Source of the DNA: Polaribacter irgensii 23-P
Lineage (GTDB): Bacteria > Bacteroidota > Bacteroidia > Flavobacteriales > Flavobacteriaceae
Length of the DNA: 64,000 bases
Direction: 5' to 3'
Assembly (NCBI RefSeq): GCF_000153225.1
Contig: NZ_CH724148.1
Location: 438,640-502,639, forward strand
In this document: in pieces, positions 17,441 to 27,956 of the stretch
Layout: every line of letters starts with the position of its first letter
Numbering within the stretch: the stretch's first letter is position 1
Translations under genes and position numbers: made by a program
The notes under the pieces: model-generated
Told to the model about the DNA's origin: nothing
What the model saw: only the letters and a program-made list of their open reading frames with translations
Databases searched by the model: none

Positions 17441-17451
17441 TTTTTTAATGG

Positions 17452-18726
17452 TTACAATACTGAAAATGCCGCCGTTAAGTCCGCTTTTAAATCCTCTAAA
17501 TCTTCAATTCCTACTGACAGTCGAATCAAGTCTTGCGTTACGCCTGCGCTCGCTTGCTCTTCTGTGTTTAATTGTTGGTGTGTGGTACTCGCAGGATGAA
17601 TAATCAGCGATTTGGTATCTCCAATATTTGCTACTAAAGAGAATATTTTTGTGGTATCTGCGATTGCTTTGGCTGCCTCAAAACCTTTTTTCGGTCCAAA
17701 TGTTACAATTCCACTCTGTCCTTTTGGCAAGTATTTGTCTGCTAAAGATTTGTATTTATTACTTTCTAGGCCCGGGTAGTTTACCCATGCCACTTCGTCT
17801 TGTTGTTCCAACCATTTTGCCAACGCCAATGCATTCTCTGAATGTTGTTTAATACGAACGGGTAAAGTCTCCAAACCTTGTAAAATGTTGAAGGCATTTG
17901 TTGGACTCAACGCAGCTCCATAATCTCGCAATCCTTCTAAAATTAATTTAAAAACATACGACGCTGCACCTAAAGTTTCATAATATTTTAGCCCATGATA
18001 TCCTGCAGAGGGCTCGGTAAACTCAGGGAATTTACCATTTGCCCAGTTAAAAGTTCCTGCATCTATAATAGCACCTCCAAGAGAAGTTCCCTGTCCCCCA
18101 ATGTATTTGGTTAACGAATGAATTACGATGTCTGCACCGTGTTTAATTGGATTTAATAATACAGGCGTTGCCACTGTATTGTCTACAATAAAAGGCACTT
18201 CTGCTTTTTTAGAATGTCCCGCAATTGCTTCTAGATCTAAAACATCTAATTTCGGGTTTCCTAGAGACTCTACAAAAAAGGCTCTTGTATTTTCTTGCAC
18301 AGCTGCTCCAAAGTTATCAGGATTAGATGCATCTACAAACGTCGTTGTAATGCCAAGTCTAGGTAAAGTTACACTGAGTAAATTATAAGTACCTCCGTAT
18401 AAACTACTAGAAGCAACAATATGATCACCTGCTTTTAAAAGCGTTAACAATCCCGTTGCAATTGCACCGGTTCCAGAAGCGAAAACCACCGCTCCTATGC
18501 CTCCTTCAACAGCAGTCAAACGGTCTTGTAAAATCTGATTTGTAGGATTGTTTAAGCGGGTATAAATAAAACCCAATTCTTTTAACGAAAAAAGATTTGC
18601 TGCATGTTCTGAATTCTTAAAAACATACGATGTTGTTTGGTAAATTGGCACTGCTGTAGTCCCTCCATTAGTCGTTACGTCGTGTCCTGCGTGCAACGCA
18701 TTGGTTGCTAATTTTAATGTACTCAT
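17452..18726 (-). CDS. metY: O-acetylhomoserine aminocarboxypropyltransferase (sulfhydrylase)
   Basis: MetY joins sulfide to O-acetylhomoserine, giving homocysteine by direct sulfhydrylation. The 424-residue PLP protein is of usual length for the family (longer than MetB or MetZ). It has [10 protein letters not shown] near residue 55, [11 protein letters not shown] near residue 83 and the PLP lysine in [12 protein letters not shown] near residue 206. It is the first gene after a SAM-I riboswitch and is followed by the gene that makes its substrate, so the operon couples homoserine supply, activation and sulfide incorporation. Sulfide would come from the neighbouring sulfate cluster. Confidence 0.95.
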   Translation of the reverse strand: MSTLKLATNALHAGHDVTTNGGTTAVPIYQTTSYVFKNSEHAANLFSLKELGFIYTRLNNPTNQILQDRLTAVEGGIGAVVFASGTGAIATGLLTLLKAGDHIVASSSLYGGTYNLLSVTLPRLGITTTFVDASNPDNFGAAVQENTRAFFVESLGNPKLDVLDLEAIAGHSKKAEVPFIVDNTVATPVLLNPIKHGADIVIHSLTKYIGGQGTSLGGAIIDAGTFNWANGKFPEFTEPSAGYHGLKYYETLGAASYVFKLILEGLRDYGAALSPTNAFNILQGLETLPVRIKQHSENALALAKWLEQQDEVAWVNYPGLESNKYKSLADKYLPKGQSGIVTFGPKKGFEAAKAIADTTKIFSLVANIGDTKSLIIHPASTTHQQLNTEEQASAGVTQDLIRLSVGIEDLEDLKADLTAAFSVL

Positions 18727-18849
18727 TTTTCTATTTTTTTTGAGTTAATAAATAAACCAAAAAGCCAAATGCATCAATTTCTGTTGATGTATCTACTAGA
18801 AAAATGTTATGAAGAAAAATAAGATCTTCCTGAAAGGAAAATTCTTTTT

Positions 18850-18957
18850 TGTTATCTATCCAATTACGAATAATTGAGTAGAATTTAGCACCTTCTTTAT
18901 TACTAAAGGGTTGCTAAGGCTTCAATGGGTCTAATCCCTCCGCCTTTCTTGATAACA
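18850..18957 (-). ncRNA. SAM-I (S-box) riboswitch
   Basis: On the minus strand TGTTATC (18957-18951) pairs with GATAACA (18856-18850) as the closing P1 stem. Inside are the hallmark blocks in order: ATCAAGAAAGG, CGGAGGGA, GACCC..TGAAGCC, TTAGCAACCC and AAGGTGCTAA. These match the S-box core that binds S-adenosylmethionine in a four-way junction. It lies 124 bases upstream of metY. High SAM should lower expression of the methionine operon. A later hairpin at 18769-18792 (nine pairs with one mismatch, followed by T-rich sequence) may be the expression platform, but this is less clear. Confidence 0.93.
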
Positions 18958-18986
18958 TTTCAATAAGATATTGAACTTTGTGAGTG

Positions 18987-19018
18987 CAAAGATATGCTTG
19001 AAAAAATTTAATAACCAA
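18987..19018 (-). promoter_or_regulatory. Promoter of the SAM-riboswitch methionine operon
   Basis: TTG at 19016-19018, a spacer of 21 and TATCTTTG at 18987-18994 match the Bacteroidota primary sigma consensus on the minus strand. Transcription would start near 18983, about 25 bases before the riboswitch P1 stem, which gives a sensible leader. Confidence 0.7.
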
Positions 19019-19420
19019 ATAAAAAATGATTTATTTTTTATTAATAGGAATTTCGCATTTCATTCGATATTGAATTATTCATTCTCTAAAAACTATCATT
19101 TTAAAATACTATTATTGATTTATTGATGAGGCCATCATAAATTATTATTACTAAAAAGTAGCTTGCTTAATTTTATAGTGTATTTTTGTAAAATAATTAA
19201 GGGGAAGATTTGAACTGATTGCAACCTCTTTTATTGACACTATTTTAAATACCAAAATAGCGGCAGTAAAACAAAATGCTAAAGCAGTATGTAACTACTT
19301 CTTTTCGCATCCGCAATTATTCTAATTTCCTACAACTTCTTGTATTTGCAAGAATAAAAAATTCAACGAATCCTCTTTGTTTTACAAAAGGGTCTCATAT
19401 TTAACACAAAAAAATCTATT
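19019..19420. other. Intergenic region between the methionine operon and metK
   Basis: No coding region is seen in these 402 bases. They must hold the metK promoter: TATTTTTG at 19181-19188 fits the -7 consensus, with a TTG at 19163-19165 only 15 bases upstream, so the assignment is weak. No second S-box core is visible on the metK side, so metK does not appear to be controlled by the same riboswitch class. Confidence 0.4.
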
Positions 19421-20677
19421 ATGTCATATTTATTTACCTCAGAAAGTGTTTCTGAAGGACATCCAGACAAAGTTGCAGATCAAATTTCTGACGCGCTTAT
19501 TGATAACTTTTTAGCCTTTGACAAAAACAGTAAAGTGGCCTGTGAAACCCTAGTAACCACAGGACAAGTGTTTTTAGCTGGTGAAGTAAAATCGAAAACT
19601 TATTTAGACGTCCAGCAAATTGCGAGAGACGTGATTAATAAAATTGGATATACCAAAAGCGCTTACATGTTTGATGGAAATTCCTGTGGTGTACTCTCTG
19701 CAATTCACGAACAGTCACCAGATATTAACCGAGGTGTAGACCGATCCAGCCCAGAAGAGCAGGGTGCTGGAGATCAAGGGATGATGTTTGGATATGCCAC
19801 GGATGAAACAGACAACTACATGCCGTTGGCGCTAGAACTATCTCACCGCTTGCTTATTGAATTGGCACTATTGCGAAGAGAAAATAGCGACATTGATTAT
19901 TTAAGACCCGATGCAAAATCTCAGGTAACTATTGAATATTCTGATGAAAATGTACCCCAGAGAATCGATGCCATTGTCATTTCTACACAGCACGACGATT
20001 TTGATCCCTCTGACGCGGTAATGTTAGCAAGAATTAAAAAAGACTTAATCGGTATCTTAATTCCCAGAGTCGTTGCAAAACTCCCTGCAGATATTCAAAA
20101 ATTGTTTACAGACAACATTACCTATCACATAAATCCGACAGGTATTTTTGTAATTGGAGGCCCTCACGGAGATACCGGTTTAACAGGTAGAAAAATCATT
20201 GTGGATACCTATGGTGGAAAAGGTGGCCACGGTGGGGGTGCTTTCTCTGGAAAAGACCCTTCTAAAGTAGATCGATCTGGTGCCTATGCCACACGACATA
20301 TTGCAAAAAACTTAGTTGCTGCTGGATTGTGTAAAGAGGTGTTGGTTCAAGTTTCATATGCTATTGGCGTTGCAACGCCAACCAGTATCAATGTAGAAAC
20401 CTATGGCACAGCAACCGTTGCTTTAACAGATGGAGAAATCAGTAAAAAGGTAGCGACTCTCTTTGATATGCGTCCATATTTTATAGAACAGCGCTTAAAA
20501 TTAAGAACGCCGATTTATTCTGAAACTGCAGCATACGGACATATGGGAAGAACTCCAGAAATAAAGATAGTTACTTTTTCTAACCCTATGGGAGAAACAG
20601 TCTCTGAGGAAGTAGAAACCTTTACGTGGGAAAAATTAGATTATGTAGATAAAGTAAAGGCAGCGTTTAAACTGTAA
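19421..20677 (+). CDS. metK: S-adenosylmethionine synthase
   Basis: MetK makes SAM from methionine and ATP, the product sensed by the riboswitch upstream of the divergent methionine operon. The 418-residue protein shows the family motifs [20 protein letters not shown] at the start (catalytic His16 region), [12 protein letters not shown] near residue 116, and [15 protein letters not shown] near residue 269. The length is slightly above that of E. coli MetK, as usual in Bacteroidota. Transcription is ended by a strong hairpin 15 bases downstream. Confidence 0.98.
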   Translation: MSYLFTSESVSEGHPDKVADQISDALIDNFLAFDKNSKVACETLVTTGQVFLAGEVKSKTYLDVQQIARDVINKIGYTKSAYMFDGNSCGVLSAIHEQSPDINRGVDRSSPEEQGAGDQGMMFGYATDETDNYMPLALELSHRLLIELALLRRENSDIDYLRPDAKSQVTIEYSDENVPQRIDAIVISTQHDDFDPSDAVMLARIKKDLIGILIPRVVAKLPADIQKLFTDNITYHINPTGIFVIGGPHGDTGLTGRKIIVDTYGGKGGHGGGAFSGKDPSKVDRSGAYATRHIAKNLVAAGLCKEVLVQVSYAIGVATPTSINVETYGTATVALTDGEISKKVATLFDMRPYFIEQRLKLRTPIYSETAAYGHMGRTPEIKIVTFSNPMGETVSEEVETFTWEKLDYVDKVKAAFKL

Positions 20678-20691
20678 TATTTTTTCACTTT

Positions 20692-20729
20692 AAAAAAGCC
20701 TTTAGAAACCGTTCTAAAGGCTTTTTTTT
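20692..20729 (+). terminator. Intrinsic terminator after metK
   Basis: AAGCCTTTAGAA pairs exactly with TTCTAAAGGCTT around a four-base loop, flanked by A and T runs (eight T at the 3' end). It starts 15 bases after the metK stop codon. Confidence 0.92.
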
Positions 20730-20833
20730 GCTCAAAATTTTAACACTACTCACAGCGGCTCTTTAACATAATTTTATGAAGTTGAGCATTGTCGTTTACT
20801 TAACTTCGGTTCCTAAATAAAATCATTTGTATT

Positions 20834-23323
20834 ATGAAAAACAAAATAGTTATGAAGCTACTACTTGTGGCTTTCATTTTAAGCTTTTCAAACGAAGCTT
20901 CCGCACAGTTTTGGAAGAAGAAGAAAGAAGAGCCAAAAAAAACAAACAAACCCAAGCCAAAAGAAGATAAAGACGCTATAAAGCCTTATGACAAAGTGGT
21001 TACAAAAGACCATACCACCGATGATGGTTTGTTTAAGGTACATACAAAAGACGACTCTTACTTATTTGAAATACCCGATTCTTTGCTAAAAAGAGAAATG
21101 TTAATGGTCACTAGAATTGCCAAAACAGCCAGCGAAATAGGATTTGGTGGTGCCAAGGCAAACACGCAAGTGCTGCGTTGGGAGAAAAAAAATAAACAAA
21201 TTTTATTAAGAATTGTTTCTTACGACGTTGTTGCAGACACCCTTTTACCAGTGCATGAAGCGGTTGTAAACTCAAATCTAGAACCAATCTTATTTTCTTT
21301 TCCTATCAAAGCGTTTAGTAAAGATTCTACTGCTACTGTTATTGATGCCACTACCTTATTTTCTTCAGATGTCAAACCTTTAGGGTTTCCTGCTTCGTAC
21401 AGAAAAAGATATGGTGTAACGCGAATGGACAAAGAACGTTCGTACTTAAATAGCGTAAGCAGCTACCCACAAAATATAGAAGTACGACATGTAAAAACAT
21501 ACATTGCTAGCAAGGCACCTTCCAACAGTGCACTTGGTTCTATTACACTAGAAATGAGTAATTCTATGGTTTTATTGCCTAAAGTACCAATGAAAAGAAG
21601 ATACTTTGATGAACGTGTTGGTTGGTTTGCAAGCGGGCAAACAGATTACGGATTGGAAGATCAAAGAAGTAAAACAGTAAAATATTTAGACAGATATCGT
21701 CTAGAAGTGAAAGACGAAGACATTGAAAAATTTAACAATGGAGAACTCGTAGAACCTAAAAAACAAATTGTTTACTATGTAGATCGGGCAACTCCAAAAG
21801 AGTGGATTCCTTATATTATACAGGGAGTTAATGATTGGCAAGTAGCCTTTGAGGCAGCTGGTTTTAAAAATGCTATTGTTGGAAAAATAGCACCTACAGC
21901 GGCAGAAGATCCAGAATATAGCCCAGAGGATGTACGGTATTCTGTCATCAGATATTTGGCATCTCCGATTCCAAATGCAAACGGACCTCACGTAAGTGAT
22001 CCTAGATCTGGAGAGATTTTAGAATCTGACATCAATTGGTATCACAATGTAATGACCTTACTTCACAACTGGTATTTTATTCAGACGGCTGCCATCAACC
22101 CAGATGCCAGAGGAAATAATTTCAAAACAGAAACTATGGGACGCTTGATACGTTTTGTATCCTCTCATGAATTGGGACACACGCTAGGATTGCCGCACAA
22201 CATGGGAAGTTCTGTAGCCTATCCTGTAGACTCACTGCGTTCTGCAAGTTTTACTGCAAAATACGGAACGGCACCTTCAATCATGGACTATGCACGTTTT
22301 AACTACATCGCACAACCAGAAGATAAAGGGGTTGCTTTAATGCCAAACATCGGCATCTATGACAAATATGCTATTTCTTGGGGATATAGACCCATTTTAG
22401 ATACCGATGCAAAAGATGAAAAAGCAACTTTAGATACTTGGATTTTAAAACATGCTGGTGATCCGATGTACCGTTTTGGACATCAGCAATCTGGTGTTGT
22501 AGATCCAAGCTCACAAACAGAAGATTTAGGAGATGATGCCATGAAAGCCTCTATGTATGGAATTAAAAACTTAAAAAGAATTTTACCAAGATTGGAAGAA
22601 TGGACTTCTGAAAAAGGGGAAAATTATGACGAATTGTCTACCATGTATGGACAATTGTTAAGTCAATTTAATAGATACATGGGCCATGTAACTGGCAATA
22701 TTGGTGGTGTGTATGAAAATTACAAAACATCAGACCAAGAGGGTGCTGTCTATACACCGGTTACAAAAGCCAAACAACAAGAAGCTTTACAGTTTCTTGT
22801 TGATGAATTATTTGAAACACCAACCTGGATACTGGATGAAAATATTTTCAATAAAATAGAGTTTTCTGGCGCTATAGAGAGAGTTAGAGGCCTGCAAGCA
22901 AGAACCTTAAACAATATTTTAGATGCAGGAAGGATGGCGCGAATGATTGAAAACGAAACCTTAAATGGGTCCTCAAAATCTTACACTTTAATCAATATGA
23001 TGCAAGACGTGCGCAAAGGTGTTTGGAGTGAAATTTATACAGGAAGGTCGATAGACACCTATAGAAGAAACTTACAAAGAGCACATTTAGATCGATTGGA
23101 TTTTTTATTAAATAAAGCAAAAGATCAAAAAGGTGGAAACACAGGATACTACAAACAAAGTGGCATTAACATCAATCAATCAGATGTTAAATCTGTGGCA
23201 AGAGGAGAGTTAAAGCGCTTACAAAGAGATGTAAAAGCTGCTTCTAATAGAGGAAATACACTTACAAGATACCACTTGCAAGATGCAGTAAGCCGGATTG
23301 ATTTAATTTTAGATCCTAAGTAA
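20834..23323 (+). CDS. Secreted zinc-dependent metalloprotease (DUF5117/DUF5118 type)
   Basis: An 829-residue protein with a signal peptide (MKNKIVMKLLLVAFILSFS, cleavage after NEASA) and a lysine-rich segment right after it. The gluzincin/metzincin-like zinc site HELGHTLGLPHN has His445, Glu446, His449 and His455. The DUF5117 domain precedes the catalytic part and DUF5118 is at its N-terminal edge; this architecture is common in Bacteroidota and largely uncharacterised. I see no type IX sorting tail at the C-terminus (QDAVSRIDLILDPK), so it is probably periplasmic. It is transcribed alone, bounded by terminators on both sides. Confidence 0.9.
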   Translation: MKNKIVMKLLLVAFILSFSNEASAQFWKKKKEEPKKTNKPKPKEDKDAIKPYDKVVTKDHTTDDGLFKVHTKDDSYLFEIPDSLLKREMLMVTRIAKTASEIGFGGAKANTQVLRWEKKNKQILLRIVSYDVVADTLLPVHEAVVNSNLEPILFSFPIKAFSKDSTATVIDATTLFSSDVKPLGFPASYRKRYGVTRMDKERSYLNSVSSYPQNIEVRHVKTYIASKAPSNSALGSITLEMSNSMVLLPKVPMKRRYFDERVGWFASGQTDYGLEDQRSKTVKYLDRYRLEVKDEDIEKFNNGELVEPKKQIVYYVDRATPKEWIPYIIQGVNDWQVAFEAAGFKNAIVGKIAPTAAEDPEYSPEDVRYSVIRYLASPIPNANGPHVSDPRSGEILESDINWYHNVMTLLHNWYFIQTAAINPDARGNNFKTETMGRLIRFVSSHELGHTLGLPHNMGSSVAYPVDSLRSASFTAKYGTAPSIMDYARFNYIAQPEDKGVALMPNIGIYDKYAISWGYRPILDTDAKDEKATLDTWILKHAGDPMYRFGHQQSGVVDPSSQTEDLGDDAMKASMYGIKNLKRILPRLEEWTSEKGENYDELSTMYGQLLSQFNRYMGHVTGNIGGVYENYKTSDQEGAVYTPVTKAKQQEALQFLVDELFETPTWILDENIFNKIEFSGAIERVRGLQARTLNNILDAGRMARMIENETLNGSSKSYTLINMMQDVRKGVWSEIYTGRSIDTYRRNLQRAHLDRLDFLLNKAKDQKGGNTGYYKQSGININQSDVKSVARGELKRLQRDVKAASNRGNTLTRYHLQDAVSRIDLILDPK

Positions 23324-23345
23324 ATAAAATAGCTTTTCAGTTAAT

Positions 23346-23375
23346 AAAAACCCCATCTTTTTGATGGGGTTTTTT
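23346..23375 (+). terminator. Intrinsic terminator after the metalloprotease gene
   Basis: AACCCCATC and GATGGGGTT form a nine-pair stem around a T-only loop, followed by six T. It lies 22 bases after the stop codon. Confidence 0.9.
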
Positions 23376-24063
23376 GTTTTAAACCTACAAAACTATTTGG
23401 GCTTCTTTAGTAATTTCGATGACGCCTTTTCAACTATCCCCAATTATGCTAGTATACAGCGAGTCCTTTAATTCTTTTTTATTTCTTTGATGCTGTACTA
23501 AAAGAACAGTCATTATCTGTTAAAAATCAAGAAATAATTATCCTTTAAAACGCGAAGCGAAGTGAAGAATTTCCCTACCAATCTTTAGCAAAGTTGCGGT
23601 CGATGGCTACCAGATACTTTCAATCGAAAACATCCTTGAGCCCGCCATCATTCTAATATAACAACTTTAAATTCTTATTAATGGGTCCTCTGAATCAACA
23701 ATGAACCTCTTATTTTCTTCTCGCAAAGAGTTCCATTTTAAGGATATTATTGAAAATATTGATGTGTATATTTCTATTTTATTTGTAAAACTACAGTTTG
23801 AAATCTCAAGGATGTCTTGCTCATAATTATTTTGACTCGTGTCAGTGTTTTAGTAATCACTTTTCATGTACATTGTCAAATATCTGCGAACTACTTTGCA
23901 AAGACTTTATTGAAGTTTAAAACTGCAAAATCTTAATTTATAATACAATGGCTCAAAAAAGAATAACGTTATGTAATTTCGAAAATACCTTACAGAATTA
24001 CAGGCATTCTTTATTTCCTAAATCCTTTAAAAAGTATGTTATATTTGCACAATTATAATTTTC
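23376..24063. other. Long intergenic region with no recognisable gene
   Basis: These 688 bases have no open frame that looks like a known protein on either strand; all frames contain frequent stops. Near the right end TATATTTG (24040-24047) matches the -7 promoter consensus and would serve the Dus gene, with the transcript starting about 13 bases before its ATG; a -33 TTG is not seen. The remainder may be decayed sequence or hold an unrecognised RNA. Confidence 0.4.
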
Positions 24064-25017
24064 ATGAGTCAAACATTATTATCTTCTCCGCTACAAGGGT
24101 TTACGGATTACAAATTCAGGAATGCATTCAATCATTTCTTCGGCGGAATTGACACCTTTTATTCGCCATACATTCGATTGAACGGAAAAATGGTGATTAA
24201 AAACTCCTATCAAAAAGATCTTCTACTCGAAAATAATTCGGAGCTTGAAGTAATTCCTCAGATTATTACCAATGATGCGGAAGAATTTCTATTTGTTTCT
24301 AAATATGTGCGTGCATTGGGTTACAAAGAATTGAACTGGAATTTAGGCTGCCCCTACCCAATGGTTACCAAACGCGGCATGGGTTCTGGCTTAATTAGCG
24401 ATGCCGAAAAAATAAATAGTATTCTCCATAAAGTTCATAATGAATCTGATATTTTGGTTTCTATGAAGATGCGAATGGGCTATGAAAACCCTGAAGAAAT
24501 ATTAGGTGTTTTACCAATTCTAGATACTTATCCTTTAAAAAATATTGCCATCCATGCAAGAATTGGAAAGCAATTGTATAAAGGCGGAACGGACTTAGAA
24601 GCGTTTCAAAAATGTTTAGACAACAGCAAACATAAAATGTATTACAATGGAGATATTACCTCTGTTGTGGCTTTTCATAAACTCCAAGAACGTTTTCCAT
24701 CTATAGATCACTGGATGATTGGACGTGGCTTAATCGGAGACCCTTTTTTACCAAGTATGATAAAAGCAGACACTACTGAATATCCCAAAGAAAGGTTTGA
24801 TGTGTTTCGTGAATTCCATGATCGTATTTATCAAGAATATGATGCAGCTCTTTCTGGACCCACCCCAATAAAAATGAAAATGCTTGGTTTTTGGGAATTC
24901 TTCTCTCAAAGTTTCTCAAATCCTCAAAAGACCTATAAGAAGATTAAAAAAGCCAACAGTCCAAAAAATTATGGGGTTGCGGTGCGTGAAATTTTTAAAG
25001 AAGCAAAAAATAGCTAA
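24064..25017 (+). CDS. tRNA-dihydrouridine synthase
   Basis: Dus enzymes reduce specific uridines in tRNA with FMN and NADPH. The 317-residue protein starts with the FMN-binding PLQGFTDYKFRNAF, has NWNLGCPYPMVTKRGMGSGL near residue 96 with the catalytic cysteine (Cys99 region), and the FMN-phosphate motif YNGDITS near residue 197 and IGRGLIGDPFL near residue 222. Which tRNA position it modifies cannot be told from the sequence. It stands alone. Confidence 0.93.
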   Translation: MSQTLLSSPLQGFTDYKFRNAFNHFFGGIDTFYSPYIRLNGKMVIKNSYQKDLLLENNSELEVIPQIITNDAEEFLFVSKYVRALGYKELNWNLGCPYPMVTKRGMGSGLISDAEKINSILHKVHNESDILVSMKMRMGYENPEEILGVLPILDTYPLKNIAIHARIGKQLYKGGTDLEAFQKCLDNSKHKMYYNGDITSVVAFHKLQERFPSIDHWMIGRGLIGDPFLPSMIKADTTEYPKERFDVFREFHDRIYQEYDAALSGPTPIKMKMLGFWEFFSQSFSNPQKTYKKIKKANSPKNYGVAVREIFKEAKNS

Positions 25018-25181
25018 TTTATTTTAACTTAAAGTGAAGCATTATCGAAAGATAAGCTGATATTTTACTCAAATGAAACTAGCGCATTCAAAATAATCTA
25101 TTCCACCGGATTCTTTGCGCAAGCATGGATCGTCAGTCGATACTAAACCGAAACACATAAAAACTACTTTTTACGGTTTTT

Positions 25182-26810
25182 TCATTCAGGTTCTTCCGAA
25201 TTTTCTTTTTTAAAATCACTTAAAATAGTGGCGATCACCGCATCCGTTCTCTTTACATCTACGTCATATTTTAAACTGAAACCTTTCTTCTCGGGAAACT
25301 GCTCAATGGTAACCGTTGTCGATGGGAACGCAAAGTCTACCCCTAGCTCTTTTGCTAACTTTACAATAGCAATGTGCAATCGATGCTTCGAAGATTGCTC
25401 TATACCCCAAGCCAAACTCTTAAAATAAACATTGACCATGATGAGCAAAGCAGAATCTCCAAATCCAGTAAACTCGACATTAAAAGAATCTGAGCGCGTT
25501 TCTGGATGTGCAATGATTAGTTCTCTTACCCCTTTTACAAAAGCTTCAATTAGTTCTGGTGGCGTATCATACCGCAAACCTAAATTCGTATTGTAGCGTC
25601 TAAACAAGCGCAAGCCTTTATTATTGATGATAATTTCAGAGAGCTTACTGTTTGGAATCTGGTATACAGAGGTGTCTGCAGCGCGCACACTTGTCGACCT
25701 AAAACCTACTTTCTCTACGGTTCCTGATACTTCTCCTGCTTCAATCCAATCTTCAATGTGAAAAGGCTTGTCAAGAAAAATCATAATGGTTCCTATCAAA
25801 TTTTTCACGGTATCTTGTGAAGCTAAAGCAACGGCCAAACCACCAATGGTAGCACCTGCCAGCATCGTCGTGGCATCTACTCCAAAAAGAATTAACAATC
25901 GAAACACTCCAATCACAATAACGAGTCCTCTAAAAAAACTATCTAAAATAGGTACCAATTGATCGTCTAACCGTCCGTGTGATTTTTCTGCAAAAATCCC
26001 GTAAATATACATAACGACTTGGACTAACTTCAAGAAAACATAAATCCAGAAGATTGTTTTCGCAATATTTAAGCCTAAAAGGACCCAATGATTGATGTCT
26101 AACCCAAATTGTAACGATGGAAATACTTTGGCTAAAAAAGCGACCATTACTAATAAACTAATAGGATGTGCTAATTTTTTAAGTACTTCATTTATCTCTA
26201 AATTAGTGTTTTTGGTAATTCTTTGTTGCATTCTTCGCAAGATAAAAAAGGCGATCCTCTTCATCAGTAAAAAAAGAAAGTAGGCTAAAACAAGCACTAG
26301 TACAAGTCCGATAAGCTGCCACAAGGCAACCCCTATCATTTTTTTATATCCAGAAACTGGAATTAAGCTTTGTATCTTTTGAATATACCAGGGGTATACT
26401 TCCTTGTATAAACTTTCAATCTTCGAAACCGTTTCAGAAGAATAATACCAGTTCCCCTCTATTTTCTCTACATAAATTTGAGGCATCCTTTGCGGAAATA
26501 ATACATATCGGTAATATGAAGAGTATCCCGTCGAATCTTTATAATTTGCATTTGTAGGAATTCTATTCACATCTACATACAATCCTTTGCCATCTAAAAC
26601 TTGTTTTATCTTAATGGCTTTTTTAATTGCATTCTCTTCAGAAAGGCCCAAAATTGTTTTCGCCGCTTTAGCAGGCTCAAAAGAGTCTGATTGCAAGAAG
26701 TACAAGTGGGTATTTACCGTTGCATGAGGATTGCTAATATCAACACGAATGGAGTCTTGAGCATGCGCACTTACTGTTAATAACAAAAGGAACCAGAGAA
26801 ATATTTTCAT
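25182..26810 (-). CDS. Mechanosensitive ion channel (MscS family) with signal peptide
   Basis: From the ATG at 26810 the protein has 542 residues: a signal peptide MKIFLWFLLLLTVSAHAQ, a periplasmic part of about 150 residues, then several membrane helices. The pore-lining helix and MscS beta domain follow, with GATIGGLAVALASQDTVKNLIG and DKPFHIEDWIEAGEVSGTVEKVGFRST-like sequence typical of the family. It should act as a tension-gated safety valve in the inner membrane. The same frame stays open up to 27092, but the added 94 residues would bury a clear signal peptide inside the protein, so the shorter start is preferred. Confidence 0.9.
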   Translation of the reverse strand: MKIFLWFLLLLTVSAHAQDSIRVDISNPHATVNTHLYFLQSDSFEPAKAAKTILGLSEENAIKKAIKIKQVLDGKGLYVDVNRIPTNANYKDSTGYSSYYRYVLFPQRMPQIYVEKIEGNWYYSSETVSKIESLYKEVYPWYIQKIQSLIPVSGYKKMIGVALWQLIGLVLVLVLAYFLFLLMKRIAFFILRRMQQRITKNTNLEINEVLKKLAHPISLLVMVAFLAKVFPSLQFGLDINHWVLLGLNIAKTIFWIYVFLKLVQVVMYIYGIFAEKSHGRLDDQLVPILDSFFRGLVIVIGVFRLLILFGVDATTMLAGATIGGLAVALASQDTVKNLIGTIMIFLDKPFHIEDWIEAGEVSGTVEKVGFRSTSVRAADTSVYQIPNSKLSEIIINNKGLRLFRRYNTNLGLRYDTPPELIEAFVKGVRELIIAHPETRSDSFNVEFTGFGDSALLIMVNVYFKSLAWGIEQSSKHRLHIAIVKLAKELGVDFAFPSTTVTIEQFPEKKGFSLKYDVDVKRTDAVIATILSDFKKENSEEPE

Positions 26811-27417
26811 CTTTTCGTCGTTAAAATAGTTGAAACTAAATACAAACTTACTCTTTTTGAATTCTCTAATGTCAAAGAAAGCACATAATATAAAAACAAA
26901 CACCCATAAAAAACGTATTCCAAGCGTATTGTAAGAATAAAATACTGTGTTAAGATTGAAGGCAATAAAAAGAAGTAGAATATGCGCTGAAATCATCTCT
27001 AATTGAAATGACAAAAAAGGCAAATTGAACCGCTGCTTCACAAAAGGTCTTTTTCTTTTGCCAATAGCCCAACTTAGCGTTGCAGAAAACACAAAAGTGA
27101 AAGAGCAAGGTCTAGATAGACGCTATGGAAAATCTCTTAAGAAGCATCTAAAAGCCATGATTTGAAACTGAATGAACATACGTAAGAAAGAAGCAATTCT
27201 TTTTACAGTGCAATACATAAGATTTGAATGAAGAAAAAATAATAAAAAAAAGAGAGGCTCTGCAAAAACTTTGCAAGAACAAGAAATAGGTATTTTCTTT
27301 GCTAAAACTAATGTATGGTTTGAGACCATTTTTTAATTTCGTGTTTCTTACTGATTTAATTTTAAATATTGCTATTTTTGGAACTAGAAATAAAAACACA
27401 GCACTGATACAAGGTAT
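26811..27417. other. Intergenic region upstream of the MscS gene
   Basis: About 600 bases between the gamma-carbonic anhydrase gene and the MscS signal peptide. An in-frame upstream extension of the MscS gene (26811-27092) reads as hydrophobic sequence with two possible membrane segments. It has no clear family resemblance and may be chance in AT-rich DNA. The stretch 27123-27399 gives only phenylalanine-rich frames typical of noise. No hairpin terminator was found. Confidence 0.35.
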
Positions 27418-27933
27418 CTAATCTTTAAACCAGCCTGCATATTTTACGTAATTATCTGCAATTCTATTGATTTCTCCTGAGATTAATTCTTGCGAAATAT
27501 CCTTTACCTTCTTCGCTGGAACTCCGGCATAAATGCATCCACTTTCTACATGTGTGTTTTTGGTAACTACAGCACCCGCTGCGATAATAACATTCGACTC
27601 TACAATACAATCGTCCATAATGATGCTGCCCATCCCTACCAACACATTGTCTTTAATTGTGCAACCATGCACAATTGCATTGTGTCCAATTGAGACGTTA
27701 TTACCAATTATAGTTGGAGACTTTAGATACGTTGCATGGATAACAGCACCGTCTTGAATGTTTACTTTATTCCCTATTTTTATAAAATGTACGTCTCCAC
27801 GAATTACGGCATTAAACCAAACTGAGCACCCCTTTCCAAGAGAGACATCTCCAACAATTGTTGCATTTTCTGCAACATAACAATCTTCTGGTATTTGTGG
27901 GTGTTTTCCGTTTACAGGTTTTATAATTGGCAT
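27418..27933 (-). CDS. Gamma-class carbonic anhydrase family protein
   Basis: The 171-residue left-handed beta-helix protein has hexapeptide repeats throughout. Gamma-carbonic-anhydrase-like metal histidines appear in GAVIHATYL near residue 63, SIGHNAIVHGC near residue 82 and the following turn, and the motif DVHFIKIGNKVNIQDG fits the family. Members (YrdA/PaaY type) bind zinc or iron; carbonic anhydrase activity is not proven for many of them. It ends the group dcyD-like, glucosaminidase, gamma-CA on the minus strand, 23 bases after the glucosaminidase gene. Confidence 0.93.
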   Translation of the reverse strand: MPIIKPVNGKHPQIPEDCYVAENATIVGDVSLGKGCSVWFNAVIRGDVHFIKIGNKVNIQDGAVIHATYLKSPTIIGNNVSIGHNAIVHGCTIKDNVLVGMGSIIMDDCIVESNVIIAAGAVVTKNTHVESGCIYAGVPAKKVKDISQELISGEINRIADNYVKYAGWFKD

Positions 27934-27956
27934 ATTTCCGTGTTTAAAAATTAAAA

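Noticed and set aside
27123..27399. Two small minus-strand frames upstream of the MscS gene
   Set aside because: They are rich in phenylalanine and serine as expected for noise in A-rich DNA, overlap each other and show no family motif.
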